In this document: piece by piece, positions 30,097 through 39,211 of the stretch
How positions within the stretch are numbered: the first letter of the stretch is position 1
How the letters are laid out: each line of letters starts with the position of its first letter
NCBI RefSeq assembly: GCF_041360795.1
Contig: NZ_JBFUPW010000003.1
Span: 124,001 to 188,000, forward strand
Direction: 5' to 3'
Source of the DNA: Arthrobacter_E sp041360795
GTDB taxonomy: Bacteria; Actinomycetota; Actinomycetes; Actinomycetales; Micrococcaceae
DNA length: 64,000 nt
The notes under the pieces: model-generated
The model's database searches: none
The model's input: only the letters and a program-made list of their open reading frames with translations
Told to the model about the DNA's origin: nothing
Translations under genes and position numbers: made by a program

Positions 30097-30399
30097 TCAG
30101 CCTTCGCACTCGACGCAGTACACGAGGCCATTCTTCTCTCGTGCGATCTGCGAGCGGTGCCGGACCAGGAAACAGGAGGCGCAGGTGAATTCATCCGCAC
30201 GCTCCGGGATGACCACCACGGTGAGTTCCTCATTGCTGAGGTCCACATCGGGGACATCCACACCATCAGAGGTGTCCGCCTCGTCGAGCTCACGCACCAC
30301 GCTGCGGGCATCGCCCGAGTTGACGGTCTTCAGCGCCTCAAGGGACTCGTTCTGGATCTCCGCAACATCAGAGCGCACTGCATCGTAGTCGGTTGCCAT
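30097..30399 (-). CDS. DUF4193 zinc-binding protein
   Basis: A 100-residue protein found throughout actinobacteria. The N-terminal half is acidic. The second half carries CASC and CVEC, which should bind one zinc ion, and FLVRHRSQIA between them. Its role is unknown. It is likely to bind the transcription or translation machinery, but that is not shown. It ends at a strong terminator and stands alone. Confidence 0.9.
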   Translation of the reverse strand: MATDYDAVRSDVAEIQNESLEALKTVNSGDARSVVRELDEADTSDGVDVPDVDLSNEELTVVVIPERADEFTCASCFLVRHRSQIAREKNGLVYCVECEG

Positions 30400-30551
30400 G
30401 TGTGGCCTGCCTCTCCTCGCCTAGTGGACGCCTGGTGGGACGTCACGGCAATGCATCATAGGGCACCCATGACCACATAGCCAATCGCTTCCGGAATTCC
30501 TTCCACCGGACACCCATTCCCCCTCGTCACACCCGGGAGTACGGTGTCTGC

Positions 30552-31367
30552 ATGAGCGCGCAGGAACAGGACGACGTCTACACTCACGGCCACCACGCCT
30601 CCGTGGTCCGGGCCCATGCCAGCAGGACCGCGCGCGAGTGTGCGGGCTACCTTCTGGAGCACCTCACCCCGGGCGTGACGATGCTCGACGTCGGCTGCGG
30701 CCCCGGCAGCATCACGTGCGACTTCGCGGAGCTGGTCGCCCCCGCCGTGGTCACCGGACTGGACCGGGCGCCGGAGGTGGTCGAGCAGGCCGCAGAGCTC
30801 GCCCGAACCCGTGGCGTGGAGAACGTCGCCTTCGTCTCCGGCAACATCTATGCCCTGGACTTCCCGGACGACACCTTCGACGTGGTCCACGCCCACCAGG
30901 TGCTCCAGCACCTGACCGATCCGGTGGCCGCGCTGCGGGAGATGCGCCGTGTGGCCAAGCCCGGCGGCCTCGTGGCCGTGCGGGACGCCGACTTCCACGG
31001 CATCTTCTGGTACCCCGATGTCCCGGAGCTGGACGAGTGGATGGAGATGTATCAGAAGGTGGCCCGGCACAATCAGGCCGAACCGGACGGCGGACGGCAC
31101 CTGGTGGCCTGGTCTCAGGAGGCCGGCTTCACGGACGTCGCCCCGAGCAGCAGCAACTGGACCTACGCCACCGCCCAGCAGCGCCGTTGGCTGGCCCGAG
31201 TCTGGGCGGAGCGCGTGGTGCACTCCTCCCTCGGCGAGCAGGCCCTGTCCTACGGCTATGCCACGCAGACCGGCCTGGAGCGGATCGCCGCGGGCTGGCA
31301 CCGCTGGGGCGAGACGAGCGACGGCTGGCTCGTCATGCCGAACGGCGAGGTGCTGCTGAGGGCGTGA
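30552..31367 (+). CDS. class I SAM-dependent methyltransferase
   Basis: A 271-residue methyltransferase. VTMLDVGCGPGSITCDFAEL is motif I, DFPDDTFDVVHAHQVLQHL is motif IV, and PGGLVAVRDADF is the following strand. It is of the UbiE/Coq5-like group. The substrate is unknown. The ATG at 30552 lies 6 nt after TACGGT and has no Shine-Dalgarno, which suggests a leaderless mRNA. Confidence 0.88.
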   Translation: MSAQEQDDVYTHGHHASVVRAHASRTARECAGYLLEHLTPGVTMLDVGCGPGSITCDFAELVAPAVVTGLDRAPEVVEQAAELARTRGVENVAFVSGNIYALDFPDDTFDVVHAHQVLQHLTDPVAALREMRRVAKPGGLVAVRDADFHGIFWYPDVPELDEWMEMYQKVARHNQAEPDGGRHLVAWSQEAGFTDVAPSSSNWTYATAQQRRWLARVWAERVVHSSLGEQALSYGYATQTGLERIAAGWHRWGETSDGWLVMPNGEVLLRA

Positions 31368-31428
31368 CGGGCTGCCCGGCCTGACGCGCGGCGCGGCCTG
31401 ACGGGCGGCCGGGCGCGGCGCCTCGGCG

Positions 31429-31791
31429 CTACTGGCTCTGCACGCCCGAGACGCCGGCGGAGAACATCAGGGTGAAGATCCCGATCATGAAGAACAGCAC
31501 GATCGCCCAGCCCACCAGCATGATGCTGTTGATGATGATGCCCGCGACCGCGATCCCCTTGCCCGCCGGTTCCTTCCGCGAACCGACGATGCCCAGCACG
31601 AGCCCGACGATCGGCACCAGGAAGGTCCAGCCGAAGAACATGCTGCTCAGACCCAGGACCAGCGAAGCGATCGAGTTCCCCTTGGGCTGCGGCGCGGGGA
31701 AGGTCAGGTAGACCGGGGCCGGCTGCGAACCGTAGGGCCCGGGCCCGGTGGGCGGGTAATCCGGCGGGTAGTTCGGCGGCACCTGGGACAC
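31429..31791 (-). CDS. DUF4190 membrane protein
   Basis: A 120-residue protein with a Pro/Tyr-rich cytoplasmic N-terminus (PPNYPPDYPPTGPGPY) and two membrane spans. NSIASLVLGLSSMFFGW and LGIVGSRKEPAGKGIAVAGI are the DUF4190 pattern. The function is unknown. Such proteins are common in actinobacteria and may help cell-envelope assembly. Confidence 0.85.
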   Translation of the reverse strand: MSQVPPNYPPDYPPTGPGPYGSQPAPVYLTFPAPQPKGNSIASLVLGLSSMFFGWTFLVPIVGLVLGIVGSRKEPAGKGIAVAGIIINSIMLVGWAIVLFFMIGIFTLMFSAGVSGVQSQ

Positions 31792-31860
31792 TGCTCAGCT
31801 CCTTGATTCGTGGGGGCGTCGGTTCATCAGTCGCCTCCGTGTCGTTCTCCCGGCATTCTG

Positions 31861-33051
31861 TCAGACCGCCGTCGGCTCCGGCACGGCGGTTCGGGCGGGC
31901 ACGCTGGCCACCTGGCGGATGAAGAGGATGAGCCACGTGAAGATCAGGGCGAACGCGATCAGCTCCATACCCGTGAGGTTGTAATAGCCCAGGGGCAGGT
32001 ACAGGACCACGGAGACGATCACGCCGGTCACGAACACGCCACTGGCCACGTGGAAGGTGAAGCCGAGCCCGGGGATCCACCACGGCAGCGCGATGACCAG
32101 CACACCCCAGGCCACGACCATCCCGGTGGCGCCGGTGTTGTGGAGCAGCTCGGATTCGTCAACGGGCACCAGCCCGGCGAGCGCGAGGCCCACCCCCATC
32201 AGCACCAGGCAGCCGTAGACAGGCCGCAGTTTCGGGTGCAGGTACCGCTCACGTCCCACGTTCTTCGCCCAGCCGCGCGCGCCGAAGAAGCGCAGCCACC
32301 GCTGACCGGCCTGCTGCCGCAGCGTCTGGATCTGCGTGAAAGCGACGGCACCGGCGTCGGACTCCGAGAAGTGCTGCAGATCCGCCAGGATGAAGTGCGC
32401 CAGCGTGACGATCAGCGCGCCCGCGACGAGCAGGGTGATGTTGAAGGTGTAGGCCGTCCCGGAGTGCGCAGTGCCGAGGGCGCTGATGTTGGACTGCCAC
32501 CAGTCCGCCTGCTGGGTGGTCATCATGGCGTTCAGCACCCCCATGACCAGGAAGGCGCCGAGCAGGGTCGCGACGCGCTCGGTCGTCAGGTTCTGGGCGT
32601 TCACCGCGGTCAGATAAGCCGAAGCGCCGGCCGTCATGGCCAGAAGCAGCGCCGCGGCGAACGCGTCCAGGGTCAATCCGATGAAGGCCTGCTGGAACAG
32701 CGCGAACAGTGCCACGGCCCCCATGTACGCGAGAGCCGCGTGGGAGAGGGCGAGCGCGACGACGTCGAGCAGGTACAGCCACGGCGGACGTCCCGCGGTG
32801 CGCACGCGCCGGACGACGCGGCCGCCCACCACGAACCCGAAGGCCGCGAGCGCGACGACGGCGCTGAGGACCGCTGCGGCCACACCGATCGAGCCACTGC
32901 CGGAGAGCGGCGGATGCGCACCGAAGAAGACGACGAATCCGGTGAGGAACCCGAGGATCAGGGCGCCACCACCGGCCTGCAGAGCACGCTCCTCGGCGGT
33001 CCGCCGAGGCGTGGAGGCGGGGTTGCTGGTTCTCAGGGGCGGCAGTGACAT
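31861..33051 (-). CDS. polytopic membrane protein, DUF998-like
   Basis: A 396-residue protein with about ten predicted spans. There is a short charged N-terminus (RTAEERALQAGG) and a loop with RWLRFFGARGWAKNVGRERY. I do not recognise a clear family; the layout resembles DUF998. The start is uncertain: the ATG at 33051 has a CAGAAT box 6 nt upstream, and a GTG at 33072 has AGGGGAG. The promoter region is shared with the divergent LysE gene. Confidence 0.65.
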   Translation of the reverse strand: MSLPPLRTSNPASTPRRTAEERALQAGGGALILGFLTGFVVFFGAHPPLSGSGSIGVAAAVLSAVVALAAFGFVVGGRVVRRVRTAGRPPWLYLLDVVALALSHAALAYMGAVALFALFQQAFIGLTLDAFAAALLLAMTAGASAYLTAVNAQNLTTERVATLLGAFLVMGVLNAMMTTQQADWWQSNISALGTAHSGTAYTFNITLLVAGALIVTLAHFILADLQHFSESDAGAVAFTQIQTLRQQAGQRWLRFFGARGWAKNVGRERYLHPKLRPVYGCLVLMGVGLALAGLVPVDESELLHNTGATGMVVAWGVLVIALPWWIPGLGFTFHVASGVFVTGVIVSVVLYLPLGYYNLTGMELIAFALIFTWLILFIRQVASVPARTAVPEPTAV

Positions 33052-33095
33052 GTCTCTATTCTGCCCAGTCACCGGCGCTCCCCTACTCTTATCGG

Positions 33096-33719
33096 GTGGA
33101 TCTCTCCCTCTGGCTCGCTCTGGCGACCGCCGCCCTGCTCATCAGCCTCACTCCCGGCGCGGGCGCCGTCAACACCATGAGCAACGCGCTGAACGTGGGA
33201 TTCACCCGCTCGATCTGGGGGATTCTGGGGCAGCAGGCGGCCCTGGTGATCCACGTGGTGGTGGTCGCCCTGGGGCTGGGCGTGCTGGTCTCGCAGTCGC
33301 CGGTGCTCTTCAACGTGATCCGGTACGCGGGCGCCGCCTATCTGGTGTATCTGGGCATCCGGCAGTTCCTGGCCAAGCCGGTTCACACCGCGGAGGCGCA
33401 GGCTCAGCTCACCGGCGAACCCGCGTGGAGCATGTTCCGCCGGGGCCTCTGGGTGAACCTGCTGAACCCCAAGGCGATCGTCTTCTTCCTGGCCTTCCTG
33501 CCGCAGTTCATCCGGACCGACCAGCCACTCATCACGCAGTACGCGGTGGTGGCCGTGACGGTGGTGGTCATCGACATCCTGGTCATGTGGTTCTTCTTCG
33601 CCCTCGCCGCGAAGTCGGTCCGCAGATTCACCCGGTCGCCGCGTGGTCAGCTGGTGCTCAACCGGAGCTTCGGGGTGCTCTTCGTCCTGCTCGGCGTGGG
33701 GCTGGCGCTCCTGCACTGA
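33096..33719 (+). CDS. LysE/RhtB-family amino-acid exporter
   Basis: A 207-residue exporter with six predicted spans. SLTPGAGAVNTMSNAL at residues about 18-33 is the LysE motif, and WVNLLNPKAIVFFLAFLPQF is the second signature. It exports an amino acid or derivative. The GTG at 33096 lies 6 nt after TACTCT and has no Shine-Dalgarno. The frame is open 51 nt further upstream, but those codons overlap the promoter. Confidence 0.88.
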   Translation: MDLSLWLALATAALLISLTPGAGAVNTMSNALNVGFTRSIWGILGQQAALVIHVVVVALGLGVLVSQSPVLFNVIRYAGAAYLVYLGIRQFLAKPVHTAEAQAQLTGEPAWSMFRRGLWVNLLNPKAIVFFLAFLPQFIRTDQPLITQYAVVAVTVVVIDILVMWFFFALAAKSVRRFTRSPRGQLVLNRSFGVLFVLLGVGLALLH

Positions 33720-33742
33720 TTCACTGACCGTTCACTGACCGG

Positions 33743-33783
33743 GCCGGACGGGCGGCTCCCCTGACTGCGCCCGCCCGGCATTT
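33743..33783 (+). terminator. terminator of the LysE gene
   Basis: A 12-bp stem with one mismatch (GCCGGACGGGCG paired with CGCCCGCCCGGC), followed by ATTT. Just before it is an 11-bp tandem repeat (TTCACTGACCG twice). Confidence 0.75.
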
Positions 33784-33785
33784 CG

Positions 33786-33920
33786 TCACTCCTCGTCGGA
33801 GCCCTCGGCAGGGTCCTCCGCATGGACGCGTTCCGTCTCCTCGGCCTGCTCCTCGTCCTCGCCTTCCGCGGGCGCCTCGCTGTGGGTGCGGTCATCGTCA
33901 CCGGGCTGGATTCCGGACAT
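33786..33920 (-). CDS. 44-residue acidic miniprotein
   Basis: MSGIQPGDDDRTHS is followed by a run rich in Glu and Asp. GGGGAGGTCC lies 7 nt before the ATG at 33920. It has no cysteine and no hydrophobic segment and is probably disordered. Its role is unknown. The strong ribosome site is the main argument that it is a gene. Confidence 0.5.
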   Translation of the reverse strand: MSGIQPGDDDRTHSEAPAEGEDEEQAEETERVHAEDPAEGSDEE

Positions 33921-34106
33921 CGCCGGACCTCCCCTCGAACGTGCCCCACGACCCTTCGCGTGGGGTCTGTCCTTCCAGCGTAGGCCGGTGCGGCTCACGG
34001 GGCCAGGGGTTCCGGGGCCGTCACGCGGGCCGTCGAGGAAGGGCCGCTGACCGTGGCCAAGGAACCCGGCCCCCGCCGTCGTGGGCGGAGCGGCTACCGT
34101 TGGAAC

Positions 34107-34649
34107 ATGGCTGAAAAACCTTTCCGGGTGATCACGGTGTGCACGGGTAACATCTGCCGCTCACCCATGGCTGAATACCAGTTGCGCCGCGCTCTGGCGG
34201 AGGCCGCGCAGCAGCATCCCGAGGACGGGTTCCTGGCCGCCGTCGTCGTCGATTCGGCCGGGATCAGCGACGAAGAGGAGGGCCGCTCGATGGACCGCCG
34301 CGCGGCCACTCAGCTGCGCGCCCTGGGGATCGACCCAGCCGGGCATGTGGCCCGCGAGTGGGACAACGCCTGGTTCCGCGAGCGCGACCTCATCCTGGCC
34401 ATGGATGAGAACCACTACCGGGCCCTGCGGCGCTGGGCGCCGGACGAGGAGACCCGTGCCCGGATCCGCATGTTCCGGTCCTTCGATCCGTCGATGGCGG
34501 GCAAGAGCACGGCGGAACTCGGCATCTACGACCCCTGGTACGGCGACCAGCAGGACTTCATCGAGTGCGCGGACATGATCTCCGGCTCGCTGGAACCGCT
34601 CGTGGAGTACATCCGGGCCGCGGCGGCGCACGGGGCCCAGCCCGAGTGA
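34107..34649 (+). CDS. low-molecular-weight protein-tyrosine phosphatase
   Basis: A 180-residue phosphatase. The P-loop CTGNICRS (residues 12-19, with nucleophile Cys12 and Arg18) is intact, and DPWYG near residue 146 carries the general acid Asp. The related arsenate reductases share this fold, but the DPWY motif favours a phosphatase. The ATG at 34107 lies 6 nt after TACCGT. The stop TGA and the ATG of the next gene share one base, so the two are coupled. Confidence 0.92.
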   Translation: MAEKPFRVITVCTGNICRSPMAEYQLRRALAEAAQQHPEDGFLAAVVVDSAGISDEEEGRSMDRRAATQLRALGIDPAGHVAREWDNAWFRERDLILAMDENHYRALRRWAPDEETRARIRMFRSFDPSMAGKSTAELGIYDPWYGDQQDFIECADMISGSLEPLVEYIRAAAAHGAQPE

Positions 34650-36880
34650 TGTCCGCACCTCGCACGGCGCCCCTGCTGATCGGCATCGACGGCCGGTCCG
34701 GCGCCGGGAAGACCACCCTCGCCGTCGAACTGTGCGCGCGGCTGCGGCAGCACCGCACCGTCTCCTTGTTCCACCTCGAGGACATCTACCCGGGCTGGCA
34801 GGGTCTCGAGCAGGGCATCCAGCGCTATCTGGACACCGTCCTCGCGCAGCTCTCCACAGGCCACGACGCCGAGTGGACCACCTGGGACTGGGCCGCCGGC
34901 ACGGACGGTCCGCTCCGCACGACGCCGGCCGCGGACATCGTCGTGGTCGAAGGCGTGGGCGCCTGTGCCGCGGGCGCCCGGGAACTGCTCGATGCGACGA
35001 TCTGGGTCTCCGGCGCCGACGACGAGCGGAAGTCCCGCGCCCTGGCCCGCGACGGCGAGAGCTACGTGCCCTTCTGGGACACCTGGGCGGAGCAGGAGGA
35101 GCGGTGGCTCGCCACGGATCCCGTGCCGGCGTCCGTGGACCTCACTGTCCGGGACACCCTGGGCGAGGCCGGCCCGGGCGGGGCCGGCCCGGCAGGTTCC
35201 ACCGGGCCCGGCTCCGGCGACGCCGTCGACGAGGTCCTCGAACTCCTGAGCCACCACCCCGCCCTCCACACGGAGCTCGCCCCGGAACGCAGCGCGCTGG
35301 CCTCCCGGCCCGTGCGCATCACCGCGGCCGGACCTCTGGCCTCTGAGGACGGCACGGCGCCGGACGCAGGGGTCCTCTTCGCGAAGCTCTTCGGGAACGA
35401 CGCCCACGCCGTCTGGCTCGACTCCTCGGATGCCGGGCTTCCCGGCGCCACCCGGAACCGCTTCAGCATCATGGCCGGCAACCCCGGAGCCGGGCTGTCC
35501 ATGAGCCATCGCCACGGCGTCACGGAACTCCGCCGCGGCAGCTCCGCCGCGCGCCTGCCGCTGCCGTTCTTCCGCTGGCTCGCCACCGCCTGGACGCCCC
35601 AGCCCCTGCCGGCCGCCCCCGCCGGGTACGACTGCCCGTTCCGCCTCGGCTGGCTCGGCTGGCTCGGGTACGAACTCAAGCGCGAGACCGGCGGCTCGGA
35701 TCAGGACACCTCGGGTTCGGCCGTGCCGGACGCGGGCCTGCTCTTCGCGGACCACGCCGTGGTCCTGGACCATCAGGAAGGCCTCGCCTGGGCGCTGGAG
35801 CTGGCCGGCACGGAACCCGACGACGACGCCACTCCCCCTCCCGCCCCAGCCTCCCCCGGCGCGGGCCCGGACCGCCGTGAGGGCTGGGCGGCCGTCGTCG
35901 CCCGCGCGCTGGAGACCGCCAGGACGCCCACGGGCACCGCGCCCGACGCCGCCACGACCGCCGCGGCCGCCCCGGCGTCGTCCGTCCGCGCCACCGCAGG
36001 CGCGCAGGCCACCAGGGCCCCGTCGCCCGTTCCACGCTTCACCGCCCGCGACGCTCATCGGGACTACCTCTCGAAGGTCCTGGCCAGTCAGGACGAGATC
36101 CGTGAGGGCAACAGCTACGAGGTCTGCCTGACGACCACCCTCACCGCGAACGCCCCCGGCTTCGACGTCACCGCCGCGTACCGGGCCCTGCGGCGGCGCA
36201 ACCCGGCGCCCTTCGCGGCCTTGCTGCGCTTCGGGGACGTGAGCATCGCGAGCACGTCGCCTGAACGGTTCCTCTCGATCGACGCGAGCGGCGGGCTGCT
36301 GGCCGAGCCCATCAAGGGCACGCGGCGCCGGTCCGCCGACGCCGCGGAGGACGCGGCGCTCCGCGAGGACCTCTCCACGAGCCTGAAGGACCGGGCGGAG
36401 AACATCATGATCGTGGACCTGCTCCGCAACGATCTCAGCCACTTCGCCGAACCGGGGTCCGTGACGGTGAGCAGGCTCTGCGCCATCGAAAGCTACGCCA
36501 CGGTGCACCAGATGGTGAGCAGCATCCGGGCGCAGCTCAGGCCCGGGGCGTCCCGCGTGGAGGCCGTCGCCGCGGCGTTCCCGGCCGGGTCCATGACGGG
36601 CGCTCCGAAGATCAGCACCATGGCGATCCTGGACGGTCTCGAGGGCGGTCCCCGGGGGATCTACTCGGGCGCGCTCGGGTATTTCTCGCTCGACGGGTCC
36701 GTGGACCTCTCAGTCGTGATCCGGACCTTGGTGGCCTCCGGCGCCGGGGAGGACACGCGGTTGAGCCTCGGCGTCGGCGGGGCGGTCACGGCGGATTCCG
36801 TGCCCGAAGACGAGTACCAGGAGATCCGGACGAAGGCCTACGGGGTGCTCAGCACACTCGGCGCCGAGTACCCGGAGTAG
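34649..36880 (+). CDS. pabB: P-loop kinase domain fused to aminodeoxychorismate synthase component I
   Basis: A 743-residue fusion. Residues about 8-170 are a uridine-kinase-like P-loop domain (IGIDGRSGAGKTTLAVEL; FHLEDIYPGW; VVVEGVGA). Then comes a Gly/Pro-rich linker and the N-terminal part of anthranilate synthase component I (LFGNDAHAVWLDSS). The chorismate-binding domain from about residue 470 onward has GNSYEVCLTT, SPERFL, PIKGTRRR, DLLRNDLSHF and GAPKIST. The Lys in PIKGT marks PabB rather than TrpE. The enzyme makes 4-amino-4-deoxychorismate for folate, while pabC lies 5 kb away. A second P-loop partner is unusual. Confidence 0.88.
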   Translation: MSAPRTAPLLIGIDGRSGAGKTTLAVELCARLRQHRTVSLFHLEDIYPGWQGLEQGIQRYLDTVLAQLSTGHDAEWTTWDWAAGTDGPLRTTPAADIVVVEGVGACAAGARELLDATIWVSGADDERKSRALARDGESYVPFWDTWAEQEERWLATDPVPASVDLTVRDTLGEAGPGGAGPAGSTGPGSGDAVDEVLELLSHHPALHTELAPERSALASRPVRITAAGPLASEDGTAPDAGVLFAKLFGNDAHAVWLDSSDAGLPGATRNRFSIMAGNPGAGLSMSHRHGVTELRRGSSAARLPLPFFRWLATAWTPQPLPAAPAGYDCPFRLGWLGWLGYELKRETGGSDQDTSGSAVPDAGLLFADHAVVLDHQEGLAWALELAGTEPDDDATPPPAPASPGAGPDRREGWAAVVARALETARTPTGTAPDAATTAAAAPASSVRATAGAQATRAPSPVPRFTARDAHRDYLSKVLASQDEIREGNSYEVCLTTTLTANAPGFDVTAAYRALRRRNPAPFAALLRFGDVSIASTSPERFLSIDASGGLLAEPIKGTRRRSADAAEDAALREDLSTSLKDRAENIMIVDLLRNDLSHFAEPGSVTVSRLCAIESYATVHQMVSSIRAQLRPGASRVEAVAAAFPAGSMTGAPKISTMAILDGLEGGPRGIYSGALGYFSLDGSVDLSVVIRTLVASGAGEDTRLSLGVGGAVTADSVPEDEYQEIRTKAYGVLSTLGAEYPE

Positions 36881-36936
36881 GCGGGCCGGTTCTCGCGTCC
36901 CGGCTCCAGGCGACCGAACCAGGTGCCACCTCCCGG

Positions 36937-37007
36937 CTGAGTCCGCTGGAAACGCCGTGAGTCCGCTACACGATGTAGCGGACTCACGGATTTGATAGCG
37001 GACTCAG
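36937..37007. repeat. long palindrome, family B, copy 1
   Basis: An outer pair CTGAGTCCGCT/AGCGGACTCAG and an inner pair GTGAGTCCGCTA/TAGCGGACTCAC (12 bp) around a 7-nt loop. The word GAGTCCGCT occurs twice in each arm. It lies between convergent pabB and ilvD. Confidence 0.85.
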
Positions 37008-37078
37008 CCCCTCGGGAGCCGGCGACCGGCCCCTCAGGGTGCAGGGTCCTGAGAGTGCGGGCCCCTGAGCGCGTGAAG

Positions 37079-38965
37079 CTACTGCGCCACCGGCTGCGGC
37101 GAGGTCATGCGGTACAGGGCGTCGACGTCGCGCACGGCGCCCTTGTCCGCGGAGGTCGCCATGGCCGCGTAGGCCCGCAGCGCGGCGGAGACCTGACGTT
37201 CGCGGCCCACCGGGTGGTAGCCGGTCGTGGCCTCGAGGCGGTCGCGACGGGCTTCCAGCTCGGCCGGGTCCACCAGCAGCTCCAGGGAACGGGTGGGGAT
37301 GTCGATGCGGATGCGGTCACCGTCCTCGACCAGGGCGATCATGCCGCCCGACGCCGCCTCCGGCGAGATGTGGCCGATCGAGAGACCCGAGGTGCCGCCG
37401 GAGAATCGGCCGTCCGTGATCAGGGCGCACTTCTTGCCCAGGCCGCGGCCCTTGAGGAACGAGGTGGGGTACAGCATCTCCTGCATGCCCGGGCCGCCCT
37501 TGGGGCCTTCGTAGCGGATGACCACCACGTCGCCCTCCTTGACGGTCTTGTTGAGGATCTTCTCCACGGCCTCGTCCTGGGATTCGCAGACCACGGCGGG
37601 CCCCTCGAACGTCCAGATCGACTCGTCGACGCCCGCGGTCTTCACCACGGCGCCATCGACGGCGATGTTGCCGCGCAGCACGGCCAGGCCGCCGTCCTTG
37701 GAGTACGCGTGCTCGACGGAACGGATGCAGCCGCCCTCAGAATCGGTGTCCAGAGAGGTCCAGACGTTCGACTGGGAGAACGCCGTGGAGGAGCGGACGC
37801 CGCCGGGAGCGGCGTGCCACAAATCCTGGGCCTCCTGGGTGGCCTTGCCGCCGCGGACGTCCCAATCGTCCAGCCAGCCGTTGAGGTCCGTGGAGTGCAC
37901 CGAGTGGACGTCCTGGTGGAGCAGCCCGCCGCGGTTGAGCTCCCCGAGCAGGGCGGGAATACCGCCGGCGCGGTGCACGTCCTCCATGTAGTAGGTCTTG
38001 TCCTTGGCGACGTTCGGGGCGACCTTGGCCAGGCAGGGCACCTGGCGGGACTTGGCGTCCATCTCGGCCAGCCCGTAGTCGACGCCGGCCTCCTGGGCGG
38101 CGGCGAGCAGGTGCAGGATCGTGTTGGTGGAGCCGCCCATGGAGATGTCGAGGGCCATGGCGTTGTCGAAGGCCTTGGCCGTCGCGATGGAGCGGGGCAG
38201 CACGGAGGCGTCGTCGCCGTCGTAGTAGCGCTTGACCAGGTCCACCACCGTAGCGCCCGCCTTCTCGTAGAGGGCCTTGCGGGCGGTGTGCGTGGCGAGC
38301 ACGGAGCCGTTGCCCGGCAGGGAGAGGCCGATCGCCTCGGTCAGGCAGTTCATCGAGTTGGCCGTGAACATGCCGGAGCAGGAGCCGCAGGTGGGACACG
38401 CGTTCTCTTCGATGAGGTTGATGTCCTCGTCCGAGATGGACTCGTCCACGGCGTCCGCGATCGCGTTCACCAGGTCCAGCGAGCGCACCGAGCCGTCGGT
38501 CAGGGTCACGCGGCCGGCCTCCATCGGGCCTCCGGAGACGAACACCGTGGGGATGTTCAGGCGCAGGGCGGCCATGAGCATGCCGGGGGTGATCTTGTCG
38601 CAGTTGGAGATGCAGACCAGGGCGTCGGCGCAGTGCGCGTTGGCCATGTACTCCACCGAGTCGGCGATCAGATCGCGGGACGGGAGCGAGTACAGCATGC
38701 CGCCGTGGCCCATGGCGATGCCGTCGTCAACGGCGATGGTGTTGAACTCACGGGCGACGGCGCCCGCGGCGTGGATGGCTTCGGAGACGATCCGGCCCAC
38801 CGGTGCGAGGTGGGTGTGGCCGGGGACGAATTCGGTGAAGGAGTTCGCCACGGCGATGATCGGCTTGCCAATGTCCGAGTTGGCGACGCCGGAGGCACGC
38901 AGCAGTGCGCGGGCGCCGGCCATGTTGCGGCCGTGGGTGACAGTGCGGGAACGATATGCAGGCAT
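37079..38965 (-). CDS. ilvD: dihydroxy-acid dehydratase
   Basis: A 628-residue enzyme that makes 2-oxo acids for valine, leucine and isoleucine. CDKITPG and the cluster region CPTCGSCSGMFTANSMNC bind the iron-sulfur cluster and Mg; PGHTHLAPVG is also present. The length is normal. The ATG at 38965 follows AAGACT by 6 nt and has no Shine-Dalgarno. An inverted repeat (39024-39043) and palindrome F lie upstream. Confidence 0.95.
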   Translation of the reverse strand: MPAYRSRTVTHGRNMAGARALLRASGVANSDIGKPIIAVANSFTEFVPGHTHLAPVGRIVSEAIHAAGAVAREFNTIAVDDGIAMGHGGMLYSLPSRDLIADSVEYMANAHCADALVCISNCDKITPGMLMAALRLNIPTVFVSGGPMEAGRVTLTDGSVRSLDLVNAIADAVDESISDEDINLIEENACPTCGSCSGMFTANSMNCLTEAIGLSLPGNGSVLATHTARKALYEKAGATVVDLVKRYYDGDDASVLPRSIATAKAFDNAMALDISMGGSTNTILHLLAAAQEAGVDYGLAEMDAKSRQVPCLAKVAPNVAKDKTYYMEDVHRAGGIPALLGELNRGGLLHQDVHSVHSTDLNGWLDDWDVRGGKATQEAQDLWHAAPGGVRSSTAFSQSNVWTSLDTDSEGGCIRSVEHAYSKDGGLAVLRGNIAVDGAVVKTAGVDESIWTFEGPAVVCESQDEAVEKILNKTVKEGDVVVIRYEGPKGGPGMQEMLYPTSFLKGRGLGKKCALITDGRFSGGTSGLSIGHISPEAASGGMIALVEDGDRIRIDIPTRSLELLVDPAELEARRDRLEATTGYHPVGRERQVSAALRAYAAMATSADKGAVRDVDALYRMTSPQPVAQ

Positions 38966-39023
38966 GGACCCAGTCTTCCGTCTGGAACGACCAGCACCAA
39001 GACGGCGCTGCTTCTGGTAGTGG

Positions 39024-39043
39024 GAGTACTAGAATCAGTACTC
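39024..39043. promoter_or_regulatory. inverted repeat upstream of ilvD
   Basis: GAGTACT and AGTACTC are a perfect 7-bp pair separated by 6 nt, 59 bp before the ilvD start. A possible operator; the regulator is not known. Confidence 0.45.
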
Positions 39044-39109
39044 GACGACGGCGGCTGCGGCGAACCGGCAATGGGCTCCCTGCCGCCAACCTCACGGCCC
39101 CACTCCGCT

Positions 39110-39174
39110 GAGACAGTGGGTTTCCGCTGAAACAGTGTCTTCTGCTCACTGTTTCGGCGGAAACTCACTGTTTC
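39110..39174. repeat. long palindrome, family F
   Basis: The arms carry GAAACAGTG and CACTGTTTC twice each, plus GTTTCCGC and GCGGAAAC. The inner stem is about 18 bp with one mismatch and a 9-nt loop. It lies between divergent ilvD and the MmyB-type regulator gene, so it may also be a regulator site. Confidence 0.8.
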
Positions 39175-39211
39175 GACCGGGAACCGGGCGACCCACCGAA
39201 AGGCGACCACC

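Noticed and set aside
34526..36508. 660-residue open frame on the minus strand
   Set aside because: Antisense to the kinase-PabB fusion, which has clear motifs.
36937..37007. CRISPR-like repeats at GAGTCCGCTA words
   Set aside because: The copies alternate in orientation and form one hairpin. There are no regular spacers and no cas genes.
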